Below are positions 1 to 8,118 of a DNA stretch of 64,000 nucleotides, one piece after another. Below the pieces are notes generated by a model. That model made no database searches. It was not told where the DNA came from and saw only the letters and a program-made list of their open reading frames with translations. Each line of letters begins with the position of its first letter. Within the stretch, counting starts at the first letter, position 1. The DNA comes from an uncultured Opitutia bacterium (GTDB lineage: Bacteria; Verrucomicrobiota; Verrucomicrobiia; Opitutales; Opitutaceae): positions 1 through 64,000 of the forward strand of contig CAIRCN010000065.1 of the NCBI GenBank assembly GCA_903877135.1, read 5' to 3'. Both the position numbers and the translations under genes were made by a program.

Positions 1-1
1 A

Positions 2-265
2 ACTGCTTTTGGGCAGATCTCCGGTAGTGGCGCCACCCCCAACGCCATCGGAGCCGCCCCCGAGAATCAAGTGCTCTTCCCTGGCGCCTACGACGCCTCT
101 GGCAACATCACCACTTGGACCGCCAGCAGCTACTACGGCAACACCAGTGGCGCCTATCAAAACTATCAGATTCGCCCGGTGCCCGAGCCCGCCACCTACG
201 GCGCGATCTTCCTCGGCGCCTGCCTCGCACTACTCGGCTACCGCCGCTTCCGCCAGCGCTGTTAG
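2..265 (+). CDS. PEP-CTERM sorting-domain protein, 3' end only
   Basis: The frame is open from the window edge to a TAG stop; the true start lies upstream. The last residues are a textbook PEP-CTERM tail: a VPEPATYG motif, a hydrophobic helix (AIFLGACLALLGY) and a basic end (RRFRQRC). In this family the tail is recognised by an exosortase/archaeosortase, cleaved near PEP and used to deliver the protein to the cell surface or exopolysaccharide. The visible upstream part is rich in Gly, Ser, Thr, Asn and Tyr, as is usual for such exported proteins. No catalytic domain can be read from the 87 residues seen. An in-frame GTG at 71 is not a credible start. Confidence 0.85.
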   Translation, partial: TAFGQISGSGATPNAIGAAPENQVLFPGAYDASGNITTWTASSYYGNTSGAYQNYQIRPVPEPATYGAIFLGACLALLGYRRFRQRC

Positions 266-287
266 ATTGCTGATCCTCGATGAGATC

Positions 288-473
288 AGGCACGACTACG
301 CCAAGCGGATCGAACGGTTCGTGCGGCAGCATGGCATCCCCGTTCATCGGTTCGACAAGGGCACGCGCAAAGACGACGAGACGCAACGCCGTCTGCGGGT
401 CTTCGCCCAGCCCGAAGGCGTGCTCAACCTCGGCACCGCGCAGGAGAAGTTCACCACGGTGCTGGCGAAGGTC
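288..473 (+). pseudogene. Gene fragment (conserved RHDYAKRIERF...GVLNLGTAQEKF segment)
   Basis: In the frame beginning at 9, residues such as ERFVRQHGIPVHRFDKG and RKDDETQRR followed by a PEGVLNLGTAQEK block read like an internal piece of a protein family I recall as common, uncharacterised and often multicopy in Verrucomicrobia and actinobacteria (pattern HGIPV.RF.KG.RKDD...EGVLF.G.AQEK). The homology-like segment has no start of its own: it begins right after the PEP-CTERM stop, and after VLAKV the frame turns into unconvincing sequence ending at 590. I read it as a broken remnant, possibly of a mobile gene. The family memory is approximate. Confidence 0.45.
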
Positions 474-755
474 TACCCCATCACGAATCTCTATGGAGTC
501 GCGCCGAATTGGCGCGTTTTTTTAGCACCAGTTCCCGCACGAAACCGAAATCAACGTTTTGCATCAGGGGTGCGGTCGCCGAAGTTGTAGTCTCGGGATC
601 GTGCAATATGCCCGTGCCAATTTCGTTCCTTATCGGCACACCCGGTTTTCGCCGCGCAAATCTGACCGAGTTAGAGGAGAGGCGGATCGCTGTCGCGGAG
701 GAGCCTCGCGACATCGCAGTTGCCTTCGCCTAGTGCTTCTGTTTTAACTTTTGGT

Positions 756-1034
756 ATGGCAGTGATCAAAATCCATCTCGAACAGGAGGAGCTTTCTGCA
801 ATCAGACGGCGGGCAAGTGAACTCGGGATCACCGTGGAAGCCCTCGCCTATGGCGCCCTCAACTGTTCGATGAGCCATATCCGAGAAAGTTCATGTCGGG
901 TGCGTATCGACCAAGCGATCCGTGAGCGAGGTCATGATCTGCCTCTTTGGAGTGACAGCGCCAGATCGGTTGGCGCCTATGAGGGCAAGGGCAACCTTTC
1001 TGAGACCCCCGGGCCAAACGGCGGCCCGTTGTAG
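756..1034 (+). CDS. Small hypothetical protein, ribbon-helix-helix-like N-terminus
   Basis: A 92-residue ORF starting at ATG 756 (an upstream in-frame TTG at 720 is less likely). The first 35 residues (MAVIKIHLEQEELSAI, then RRRASELGITVEALAYGAL) have the beta-strand, helix, turn, helix pattern of small ribbon-helix-helix proteins: alternating V/I/H residues, then an amphipathic helix, then a second helix after GITVE. The C-terminal half has low complexity and may be degenerate. No toxin partner is visible next to it. The function is unknown; a DNA-binding or antitoxin-like role is only a fold-level guess. Confidence 0.4.
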   Translation: MAVIKIHLEQEELSAIRRRASELGITVEALAYGALNCSMSHIRESSCRVRIDQAIRERGHDLPLWSDSARSVGAYEGKGNLSETPGPNGGPL

Positions 1035-1037
1035 AAC

Positions 1038-1115
1038 GTGCGGGCCAAAGTCCACGGCGACCCATGGTTCGATGCGCTGCTCAACGACGCAAACAACAAA
1101 GCGCCGCCGTTTTGA
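1038..1115 (+). pseudogene. Possible C-terminal remnant of a TPR/kinase-type protein
   Basis: The frame from GTG 1038 to TGA 1113-1115 reads VRAKVHGDPWFDALLNDANN followed by KAPPF. This closely resembles the extreme C-terminus (DPRFDALLNDPxNNAPLF) of large TPR-containing serine/threonine-kinase or adenylate-cyclase-like proteins, which are abundant in Opitutaceae. No upstream homologous sequence is present, so if the reading is right this is only the tail of a deleted gene. The resemblance is from memory over about 20 residues. Confidence 0.3.
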
Positions 1116-1547
1116 GGGACTGACGGCCGGTGGCTGGCAGGCCGATTTGGCGCGTTGCCAACTGGACCCCTTCTGGGCCGAAACTCGGAAATCTTTGAAC
1201 CGGTATTGGCCGTGGCTGTTGCCGTAACCTTGCTTGAGACAACGGAAATCGCGGTCTACCCATAAGGCGTAGACTGGTATCCCTCCGATGTGTATGCTGG
1301 GCGGGTGCTCAGTCAGGCGCTGGTTGAGGGAGTTTTTGCGGAATGACAAATTTCTCAGCGACTTGGCTATAGCGCGTGCCGAGTTGGCGGCGCGGCAGTA
1401 ATGCCAAGGCAATCCATCTGTGCGCTCAAAGTGTGACAGTCGTGTGAACTCGCGTATCCTGATAGACGGTATTTGAACGCGCGGGGCGCAGCAAACGTCT
1501 GTCCTCACGTTCTTGTTTTTGGGGGTCATCAATAGCATAGGTTAGGG
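1116..1547. other. Non-coding/decayed stretch
   Basis: No credible gene. The longest minus-strand frame (891-1538) has no recognisable motif, covers the plus-strand fragments and lacks a plausible initiation region. The stretch probably holds decayed sequence between the fragments on its left and the terminator on its right. Confidence 0.4.
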
Positions 1548-1583
1548 GAAGGCCGTCCGGTTGTGCGGACGGCCTTCTTCTTC
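1548..1583 (+). terminator. Intrinsic (rho-independent) terminator
   Basis: Perfect 12-bp GC-rich stem: GAAGGCCGTCCG (1548-1559) pairs with CGGACGGCCTTC (1566-1577). The loop is the 6-nt GTTGTG, followed by the T-rich run TTCTTCC. This orientation fits plus-strand transcription. No intact plus-strand gene ends just upstream, which supports the idea that a gene has been lost here. Confidence 0.8.
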
Positions 1584-1712
1584 CGCACCACGGAGAGCAA
1601 GGAACATGTGAATGTTTGCACGATCTTCACCGTGGACCCGTTGCGTAGCTGTGATCTTTTTAAAGAATTTCCGCAACGTGAATACTGTTCAGAGTATACT
1701 TAACGCGATTAG

Positions 1713-2102
1713 ATGAAGCGCATACGGGGTGATAAGCCAGGCGTCGCCGGGCGGTTCTATGCGCTGCTCAATGACATCGATCGCGCCGGACATTTGCACG
1801 GCACAGCCTCGCGGCTTAAATGGCTCCGGTTGAAGGCGACCGGCGGGCCAGCCGGGGCCGGAAACACAAAGGCATTTTATGCTCTGCTGATGGAAATCCA
1901 CCACCTCGGGCTGATTGTGGGCACGGATGCCGACACCCAGTGGCACCTCGTCATGGCGAGGAAGGAGGAGGGCGCGCCTGCATCGGTGCGAACTTTTGTG
2001 CGCTGCCATGCGACCTTCATTTTCTGGCGCATCCGGCAACTTAGCAAGGGGACGGAACCGATCATGCCGGGGTTACGGTATCAGGATGCAAATGGCTGCT
2101 AG
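1713..2102 (+). CDS. Doubtful hypothetical ORF (129 codons)
   Basis: ATG 1713 follows a TATACT box (1695-1700) by 12 nt, so a near-leaderless transcript is conceivable. The product contains two loosely similar segments (GRFYALLNDIDRAGHLHG and KAFYALLMEIHHLGLIVG), which hints at a small repeated or winged-helix-like unit. It ends inside the start of the next gene and its second half has poor protein character. There is no recognisable family. It could equally be non-coding; nothing else is seen between the terminator at 1583 and 2091. Confidence 0.22.
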   Translation: MKRIRGDKPGVAGRFYALLNDIDRAGHLHGTASRLKWLRLKATGGPAGAGNTKAFYALLMEIHHLGLIVGTDADTQWHLVMARKEEGAPASVRTFVRCHATFIFWRIRQLSKGTEPIMPGLRYQDANGC

Positions 2103-2970
2103 CGTTTTGGCAGCTTGGCTCCTACTGGCTTGGGTGAACCCCGTGAGCGGGGCACACGCAGGGTCGGTCGCAGAATTCCAAGCGGCACTTTCCTGCTATC
2201 GCGAAGCCCACTACAGCGCGGCCCAAAGGATTTTCGCGCGCCTGGCGGCAAACCGGCCGGAGGACCCGGAACTCAACTTCTATCTTGGTCGGCTGGCCTT
2301 GTGGTTCGACGACGGGGAGCTGGGCCTGGCCTATCTCGAGCGCGCGTCGGCGCGGGAGCCGTGCAGCGCCCGCATCCAAAATGCCCTGGGAGATGCCTTC
2401 GGCCTCGCTGCCCAGCGGGCGAATATCCTGATGAAATACCGGTGGGCTAAAAAATGTGCAGCGGCATATGAACGGGCGGTCGAGTTGGAGCCGGGCAACT
2501 GCGACTACCGCTGGAGCCTGCTCGGATATTATTTCCTCGCTCCGCGTATCGCGGGTGGTGGCATCGGGCAGGCCTATGCGCAGGCGGCGGAGATCAGGAA
2601 ACTCAACCCGATGAGCGGGCGGATCGCGTTTGCGACCCTTTACCTTGGGGAGAAGAAATACGCGTTGGCGTTCGCGGAGTTCGACGAAGTATTGCGGCGG
2701 TCACCCGACGATTTTTTGGCGCTCTACCACGTTGGACGGTGCGCGGCTTTGAGCGGCGAACAGGTCGATCGCGGCATTTCCGCCCTCGAACGGTGCCTAC
2801 GACTGCCAGAACCTGAAGGAGAGGGAAAACCGCACGCCGCAGACGTTCATTACCGACTGGCCAACCTGCTGGAAAAGAAAGGCGACTCTGTCAGGGCGAG
2901 GGAGGAATACGCGAAATCACTGCGGGCAAACCCCGATTTTCGCCCGTGCAAGGTGGCGTTAAAAAACTAA
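2092..2970 (+). CDS. Secreted TPR-repeat protein
   Basis: 292 residues from ATG 2092, chosen over ATG 2086 because CAGG lies about 6 nt upstream and because the product then opens with a clean signal peptide (MAASVLAAWLLLAW, cleavage near SGA-HAG). The mature part is built of tetratricopeptide-like helices: FYLGRLALWFDDGELGLAYL, then a unit around AAAYERAVELEPGN, then FAEFDEVLRRSPDDFLALYH, and finally a canonical last repeat (YRLANLLEKKGDSVRAREEY, KSLRANPDF). This suggests a periplasmic protein-interaction scaffold. The partner is unknown. The next gene (histidine kinase) begins 84 nt downstream on the same strand but no functional link is evident. Confidence 0.8.
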   Translation: MAASVLAAWLLLAWVNPVSGAHAGSVAEFQAALSCYREAHYSAAQRIFARLAANRPEDPELNFYLGRLALWFDDGELGLAYLERASAREPCSARIQNALGDAFGLAAQRANILMKYRWAKKCAAAYERAVELEPGNCDYRWSLLGYYFLAPRIAGGGIGQAYAQAAEIRKLNPMSGRIAFATLYLGEKKYALAFAEFDEVLRRSPDDFLALYHVGRCAALSGEQVDRGISALERCLRLPEPEGEGKPHAADVHYRLANLLEKKGDSVRAREEYAKSLRANPDFRPCKVALKN

Positions 2971-3054
2971 GCCGGCAGGCGATTTCACCGCATTGTCACT
3001 CAGGCGGATCGCCCCGAGCCGATGATCGATGCAATACATTGCTGAAATCTCGCC

Positions 3055-5184
3055 ATGGAACTATCCCCCATTCCGTTTCCCACTGCCGGGCCTGTGTCCG
3101 CAGCCGACGACGAGGCAACGCGGCCAGCGCTTTCGGTGCCAAAATTGACGGTGCTCGGGGCTGAAGCGACACAGCTGGAATCGCTGGTGCAGCACCGGGA
3201 GTCGGTCGAAGCCGGAACGCCACTAGAAACAGCGCTGCGCGTATTTCGCGACCGCCGCGTCGATTTCATGGCAGTGCTCCGCGATGAACGGGTGATCGGG
3301 CTGTGTGCACGGGGACAAATCGGTTTTGTCATGGGCTCGCGCTTCGGCTTCGCGCTTTACAGCCAGAATCCGGTCGAGACCGAGTTGGTGAAGAATCCGC
3401 TTATCGTGTCACGGGACACGCCGGTGCGTGAGTTGCTCGACCGCGCGATGGCGCGGCAGAACGATGCGTTTCGCGAAGAAGTGGTGCTGGTGGATAATGA
3501 ACAGCGGCTGCTCGGGCTGATCCCGGTGGAGACGCTGGCGCAACTGCAATCGCGCCTGGTGGCAGAGCAACTCGACGAGTTGCGCCGACAGCAGGCGGCG
3601 TTGCTCGAACAAAATCTTGAACTTTTTCGGACGAACCACGCGTTGCGCCAGTCACAGGGGCTCTATCTCGGATTGTTTGAGAGCCATACGCTGGGCGTCG
3701 CGCTGCTGGATGTGCAAGGCGGAATTCACGAGCACAATAAGCGGCTGGCGGAATTGCTCGGTTTTGGGGACGCGCAAGCCTCGCTCGTCTCGCTCACAGC
3801 TTGGGTGACAGAAACAGACCGGCCGACCTTTCTTGCGCTGCTGGAGGCGCACGCGACCAATGGCGCCGCCGCGACCACGCGGGAGTTTGTTTTCTATCTG
3901 CCGGGCCGCGGTGCGCGGCTGTTTCGCTGCTCGACGGGTTGGATTCGCGAGACGGGGCAGATTTGCGCCTGTCTCGATGACATCACCGACCAACGGGCGC
4001 TAGAGCGGAACATGCTGCGCCGAGAGAAGCAGATGCTGCTCGATACGCTCGTAGGCGGTATCGCACACGAACTAAACAACAAGCTGACACCGGTGCAGGG
4101 TTTTGCCGAACTCCTCACTCACGAGAACGACGCCGCGACGGCACGAACCTTTACGAATCTCATTCAACAGAGCGTGGGTGAAGCTGCGGTCATTGTGAAG
4201 CAGCTGCTGCAACTCGCGAAACCGGTGGCGCCGATGGCGCAGACGGTGGACTTGCGTGTGATCATCGAGGAGGCGATGGCGATGCTGCGCTTCAAACTGC
4301 GGGAGAATCCGTGCGAGGTGCGGATGGCATTGGTTGCCACTCCCGTTTGGGTAATGGCAGAAGCTGGGCAGCTGAAGCAGGTGATAATCAACCTCATCTT
4401 GAATGCGCTGCAGGCCATGGAGGGGTGCAGCAAACGGGTGTTGACCATCGAAGTGCAAAGGCGCGAGACCGAGCGGCTGGCTGCGCTCAGCGTGACCGAC
4501 AGCGGTTGCGGCATCACGGCGGAAAATATCGGACGGATTTTCGACCCATTTTTTACTACGAAGGGACCTGTACACGGGACGGGATTGGGCCTGAGCATTT
4601 GCTTCAGCATTGTCCGACAGCACGGCGGCGAAATTGCGGTCGAAAGCCAGCCGGGACAGGGAACTCGCTTTAATATCACGCTGCCACTGGAAGACGGGAG
4701 CAGGGTGCTGTTTGGGCAATCGACAGAGCCTGCTGCAACGACGTCCCGGCCGGCCAACGCATCACTGGGCAAGCGAGTGCTCGTGGTCGAGGATGAGGAG
4801 GTGGTGCGGCGCCTGCTGCAGGAAATGTTGCGCACGCAATTCGGCTGCCGGGTCGATCTGGCAAACAACGGGGAAGAGGCGCTCAACGCATTCGTAAAAG
4901 AGGATTACGCGCTGGTGCTTTCTGATATTCGCATGTCCGTGATGAGCGGTCCGGAGCTATTCCTACACTTGCGCGAACTGCGTCCTGAAATATCTCGCCG
5001 CTTTATATTTCTCACTGGTTATCCTGGTGACCGGCCGGTAGAGGATGAAATCGCCCAATGGAATGTGCCCATCATCCCCAAGCCATTCTCGCTAATCCAG
5101 CTAACCGAGGTGTGCGCACCGTTCTTGCGCGGCGCGCCTGAACTGGATTTGACGAAGAAGCTGGAGAAATCCGCCCTATTTTAA
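3055..5184 (+). CDS. Hybrid sensor histidine kinase (CBS pair, PAS, HisKA, HATPase, receiver)
   Basis: 709 residues. Order: a CBS-like pair (about 45-165; FRDRRVDFMAVL and EEVVLVDNEQRLLGLIPVE), a coiled linker (165-200), a PAS-like domain (200-320), an H-box GGIAHELNN with phospho-acceptor His338, an ATPase domain with N-box (INLILNALQAM), G1 (VTDSGCGI), F-box (FDPFFTTK) and G2 (GTGLGLSI), then a receiver domain from about 573 with acidic Asp580, phospho-acceptor Asp624 (LSDIRM) and Lys676 (PKPF). No transmembrane segment is seen, so it should be cytosolic. CBS domains usually bind adenine nucleotides, which would make it an energy-state sensor; that is inference. No partner regulator is adjacent. 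Confidence 0.93.
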   Translation: MELSPIPFPTAGPVSAADDEATRPALSVPKLTVLGAEATQLESLVQHRESVEAGTPLETALRVFRDRRVDFMAVLRDERVIGLCARGQIGFVMGSRFGFALYSQNPVETELVKNPLIVSRDTPVRELLDRAMARQNDAFREEVVLVDNEQRLLGLIPVETLAQLQSRLVAEQLDELRRQQAALLEQNLELFRTNHALRQSQGLYLGLFESHTLGVALLDVQGGIHEHNKRLAELLGFGDAQASLVSLTAWVTETDRPTFLALLEAHATNGAAATTREFVFYLPGRGARLFRCSTGWIRETGQICACLDDITDQRALERNMLRREKQMLLDTLVGGIAHELNNKLTPVQGFAELLTHENDAATARTFTNLIQQSVGEAAVIVKQLLQLAKPVAPMAQTVDLRVIIEEAMAMLRFKLRENPCEVRMALVATPVWVMAEAGQLKQVIINLILNALQAMEGCSKRVLTIEVQRRETERLAALSVTDSGCGITAENIGRIFDPFFTTKGPVHGTGLGLSICFSIVRQHGGEIAVESQPGQGTRFNITLPLEDGSRVLFGQSTEPAATTSRPANASLGKRVLVVEDEEVVRRLLQEMLRTQFGCRVDLANNGEEALNAFVKEDYALVLSDIRMSVMSGPELFLHLRELRPEISRRFIFLTGYPGDRPVEDEIAQWNVPIIPKPFSLIQLTEVCAPFLRGAPELDLTKKLEKSALF

Positions 5185-5212
5185 AGAAGGCTGGGCACTC
5201 GCCTCACCAGCT

Positions 5213-6022
5213 TTACGCCTCGACAGCATCGACTGGCATGCTTTCCGATTCAATTTCTGACTCCATCGGGAACTCGCGGGCGAATTTTACGAAGTCCACC
5301 AGTTCGAAGCGGCCGTCCCAATGCTCAACGATGGCGGTGAGCGACTCGACCCAGTCGCCGGAATTGAGATAATGGATGTCGCCGATCATTTTGTCGGCGG
5401 CGGTATGGATGTGCCCGCAGATCACCCCGGTGCAACCGCGCTCGTGGGCAAGCTGCGCGATGTGCGCCTCGAAGTTCGACACATGGCTGACGGCCTCCTT
5501 GACCCGGGCTTTGATCGCCTTGCTGAGTGACCAGTATTCCTGGCCGCGCCAGGCGCGCCACGCGTTGTAGGCGCGGTTGAGCTGAAGCAGGATTCGGTAG
5601 CCCCAGTCGCCAACGTGCGCGAGCCAGACAAAATTCTTGGTCACGGTGTCAAAGACATCGCCATGCAGCACCAAGTAACGGCCGCGCGGATTCTCGTGGA
5701 CATGGTCTTCGACGATGCAAAGGCCCTCGAAGTCGAGCGGCAGGAACGAGGCGAGGATGTCGTCGTGGTTGCCGCGCAGGTAGACAACCTCGGTGTCGCG
5801 TTTTTCGAGTTTTTTCAAGATGATGCGGATGAAGCGCGTGTGGGCCTTGGTCCACTGGCCGGAGCGTTTCAGCTGCCACGCGTCGATGATGTCGCCGTTG
5901 AGGATGAGTTTGGCCGAACGAGTGTGCCGCAGAAAGTGATTCACTTCGCGGACCTTGGAGTCCGGGGTGCCGAGGTGCACATCGGAGATGATGACGGTGC
6001 GAACACGGAGGAGGTGTTTCAT
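5213..6022 (-). CDS. Metallophosphoesterase, UDP-2,3-diacylglucosamine hydrolase (LpxH)-like
   Basis: 269 residues with the full calcineurin-like metal set: SDVHLG near the N-terminus, LNGDIIDAW, LRGNHDD, a single His in VLHGDVFD, and GHIHTA near residue 205. The family includes LpxH, which hydrolyses UDP-2,3-diacylglucosamine in lipid A synthesis, and LpxH-like paralogues of unknown substrate. It is the last gene of a minus-strand operon; its ATG overlaps the stop of the upstream lipid kinase (ATGA). In this company a lipid or nucleotide-lipid pyrophosphate/phosphate ester is the likely substrate. The C-terminal 20 residues are acidic and probably disordered. Its 3' end faces the hybrid kinase gene 28 nt away. 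Confidence 0.85.
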   Translation of the reverse strand: MKHLLRVRTVIISDVHLGTPDSKVREVNHFLRHTRSAKLILNGDIIDAWQLKRSGQWTKAHTRFIRIILKKLEKRDTEVVYLRGNHDDILASFLPLDFEGLCIVEDHVHENPRGRYLVLHGDVFDTVTKNFVWLAHVGDWGYRILLQLNRAYNAWRAWRGQEYWSLSKAIKARVKEAVSHVSNFEAHIAQLAHERGCTGVICGHIHTAADKMIGDIHYLNSGDWVESLTAIVEHWDGRFELVDFVKFAREFPMESEIESESMPVDAVEA

Positions 6023-6963
6023 GGCAGGTGGAGTTGGAAGCCGCGGGGGGCGACGGCGTCATCCGGCGCAGTGACACGAGCGTGCGCCGGCACGAGCAGA
6101 CGCAGGCTGCGCGGACGAACGCTGACCATGAGCGTTGCGCCGGTTTCGTGGGTCTCGCCGTCGGTATGGATCAGGCCGGAGGCAGACCGTTCGATGACAA
6201 AGCCGGCGTCACGCAGCCGGATCGCGCCAGGGCTGGTATGGAAACGGCCGGCAAAGAGCCGAGCGAGGAGTGGCAGGACGCTCAGCAGATTGACTGGGCG
6301 GACGGCCACAAGGTCGAGCAGGCCGTCGTCCACGCGGGCGCCAGGTGCGATGCGGGCGTTGTTGCCGTATTGATCGGAGTTGGCGATGGCCACGAGCAGG
6401 ACGGCCACGGCGGCACTATGGCCCCCACCACGGAGGATCACCGTTTCAGTTTGACGTTCGAGAAATGCCTTCAGACCGGTGCGGAGATAGGCCGGCAGGC
6501 CGCGGCGCGTGAGCTGGTTGAAGCGACGGCTCACGTCGGCATCAAAGCCGAAGCCCATGGCGTTGAAGAACGGCCGGCCGTTGACGACGCCCGTGTCGAT
6601 GGCGGCGGCGCGCGTCAGGGGATGGGTGGCGAGCTCGAGGGCGCGGCGGGTGCCGAGCGGCAGGCCGAGGTGCAGGGCCAGACCGTTGCCGGAACCGCAA
6701 GGCACAAGGCCCAGGGCGGCATCGGCATCGAGCAAAGCTTGGGCGACCTCGTTCATGGTGCCATCCCCGCCAACTGCTATCACCCGGTCGCAGCCCGTGG
6801 CGAGGGCCTCGCGGGCGAGTTCGGTGGCGTGACCCGGACCGGTGGTCGTCACCAAAGTGGCGTCGAGCGACAGCGTCCGAATGAAATCCAGAATCGCCGG
6901 TGCGAGCCATGGCCGGCGGAGGTTACGGCCCGAGTGTGGATTGAAGATGAAGCGCAGTTTCAT
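6019..6963 (-). CDS. Diacylglycerol kinase-like lipid kinase (DagK/YegS family)
   Basis: 314 residues. The N-terminal catalytic domain has FNPHSGR (5-12), the nucleotide-binding VGGDGTMNEVA and PCGSGNGLA; the C-terminal half has FNAMGFGFDADV, SDQYGNNARIAPGA and DDGLLDL, as in DAG/sphingosine-type kinases. The family phosphorylates lipid hydroxyls such as diacylglycerol to phosphatidate. It overlaps both neighbours by 4 nt (ATGA junctions), so the three genes are translationally coupled. With a galactolipid-synthase-like gene just upstream, diacylglycerol or a derived glycolipid is a sensible substrate (inference). Confidence 0.9.
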   Translation of the reverse strand: MKLRFIFNPHSGRNLRRPWLAPAILDFIRTLSLDATLVTTTGPGHATELAREALATGCDRVIAVGGDGTMNEVAQALLDADAALGLVPCGSGNGLALHLGLPLGTRRALELATHPLTRAAAIDTGVVNGRPFFNAMGFGFDADVSRRFNQLTRRGLPAYLRTGLKAFLERQTETVILRGGGHSAAVAVLLVAIANSDQYGNNARIAPGARVDDGLLDLVAVRPVNLLSVLPLLARLFAGRFHTSPGAIRLRDAGFVIERSASGLIHTDGETHETGATLMVSVRPRSLRLLVPAHARVTAPDDAVAPRGFQLHLP

Positions 6964-8114
6964 GCGGTAGAGCGCTGCGCGGTTTCAGGCGCGGTGTCGG
7001 TTGACGGGGGGCCAATCGCCGCCAGGACATGGCGTGCGATGTCGGACGCAGCCTCAGGACGGGCGAGTGGGACCAGGGCCGAGCGCCAGTCGCGCCAGAC
7101 GCGACCACGATCGGCAAAGGCGCGGCGCAGTTCGGACAGGACGACATCAGGGGTGTCGGCCCGGACCCCGGCGCCGTGGCGGCGGAGCAATTCGTAGTTG
7201 CCCTCTTCTTGGCCGGGCACGACTTGGCTGACAATCATCGGACAATGCGCGGCGATGGCTTCCTGGGTCGTGGCACCGCCGGCTTTGCTCACCACTGCGT
7301 GGTGGGTCATGAGAAGCCGCGGAATCTCGCGGGTCCAACCCAGGATCGTGGCGGGCGCTTTCCGGGTCGCAGCGACATCAGTGAGCTGTTGCCGCAGGCG
7401 CTCATCACGGCCGACCGCACAGGTGATTTCCCAGTCGGTCTCGGTGAGCAGGCGCCGGGCGGTTTCAGGGGCGTGCAGGGTGCCGGAATTGATGATATGA
7501 AGGACCCGAGGCGTGGCACCAGTGCCGAGATCAGGGGGTGCGATCCGCCCGGCCTGTTCGGAGAAAAGTGCCTGCACGGGAAAGCCGAGAATGTGCACCA
7601 GCAAGGGGTCGATACCGGCCTTGAGCAGCACGTCGGCCGAGTCCTGATTGGGCAGAAACCAGCCCTGGCAGGGCGCGCGCCACCAGAGGGAATGGATGCT
7701 GATGGAGTCGGTCACGATGTTGTAGTGCGGCACGACCGGACCGCCCGCTCCGGCGATGCGGTTCAGCAAAAATGCGCAAATTGGGAAAGTGCTGCAAACC
7801 GCGTCGGGCGGCTCGTGGAGCAAAAGTTGGGCGAGGAGTCGTTGTTCGCTGCGAAATAGCCCATACCGTTTTTCCACAAAGTCCGACCTGTCGACCCAAT
7901 GATAGATGCGGTTCCAAAGTTGGGGTGTTCGATTGATGAGCGCGAGATAGCTGTGCCGGGCCAGGGCGTTGAAACGCGGCGCGGCGCGGGCGAATACGTC
8001 GACCACTTCCGCGGTCCCAGGTCCGGCGGTTGCGTCGAAGGCCGCAGCCAGCGCCCGGGCGGCGGCGTTGTGGCCTTCGCCAAATCCGGCGGTGAGGATC
8101 AGGATCTTTGTCAT
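6960..8114 (-). CDS. MGDG synthase-like glycosyltransferase (GT28/MurG superfamily)
   Basis: 384 residues from ATG 8114, where the conserved MTKILILTAGFGEGHNAAAR begins; the longer frame to 8255 runs into the upstream gene and was rejected. The N-terminal TAGFGEGH loop and NRIYHWVDRSDF region match the MGDG-synthase N-domain. The C-terminal half has the nucleotide-sugar binding pattern (ILGWTREIP, VSKAGGATTQEAIA, VPGQEEGNYELL). Relatives transfer galactose or glucose from UDP-sugar to diacylglycerol. It starts 4 nt after the GT4 gene stop and overlaps the lipid kinase gene by 4 nt. Donor and acceptor cannot be read from sequence. Confidence 0.9.
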   Translation of the reverse strand: MTKILILTAGFGEGHNAAARALAAAFDATAGPGTAEVVDVFARAAPRFNALARHSYLALINRTPQLWNRIYHWVDRSDFVEKRYGLFRSEQRLLAQLLLHEPPDAVCSTFPICAFLLNRIAGAGGPVVPHYNIVTDSISIHSLWWRAPCQGWFLPNQDSADVLLKAGIDPLLVHILGFPVQALFSEQAGRIAPPDLGTGATPRVLHIINSGTLHAPETARRLLTETDWEITCAVGRDERLRQQLTDVAATRKAPATILGWTREIPRLLMTHHAVVSKAGGATTQEAIAAHCPMIVSQVVPGQEEGNYELLRRHGAGVRADTPDVVLSELRRAFADRGRVWRDWRSALVPLARPEAASDIARHVLAAIGPPSTDTAPETAQRSTA

Positions 8115-8118
8115 GTGG

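Noticed and set aside
1689..2039. 116-codon minus-strand ORF
   Set aside because: No motif, no plausible ribosome-binding site, and it competes with a slightly better plus-strand frame; both are doubtful.
6028..7197. 389-codon plus-strand frame
   Set aside because: Antisense to the lipid kinase and GT28 genes, which are in a coupled operon with clear motifs.
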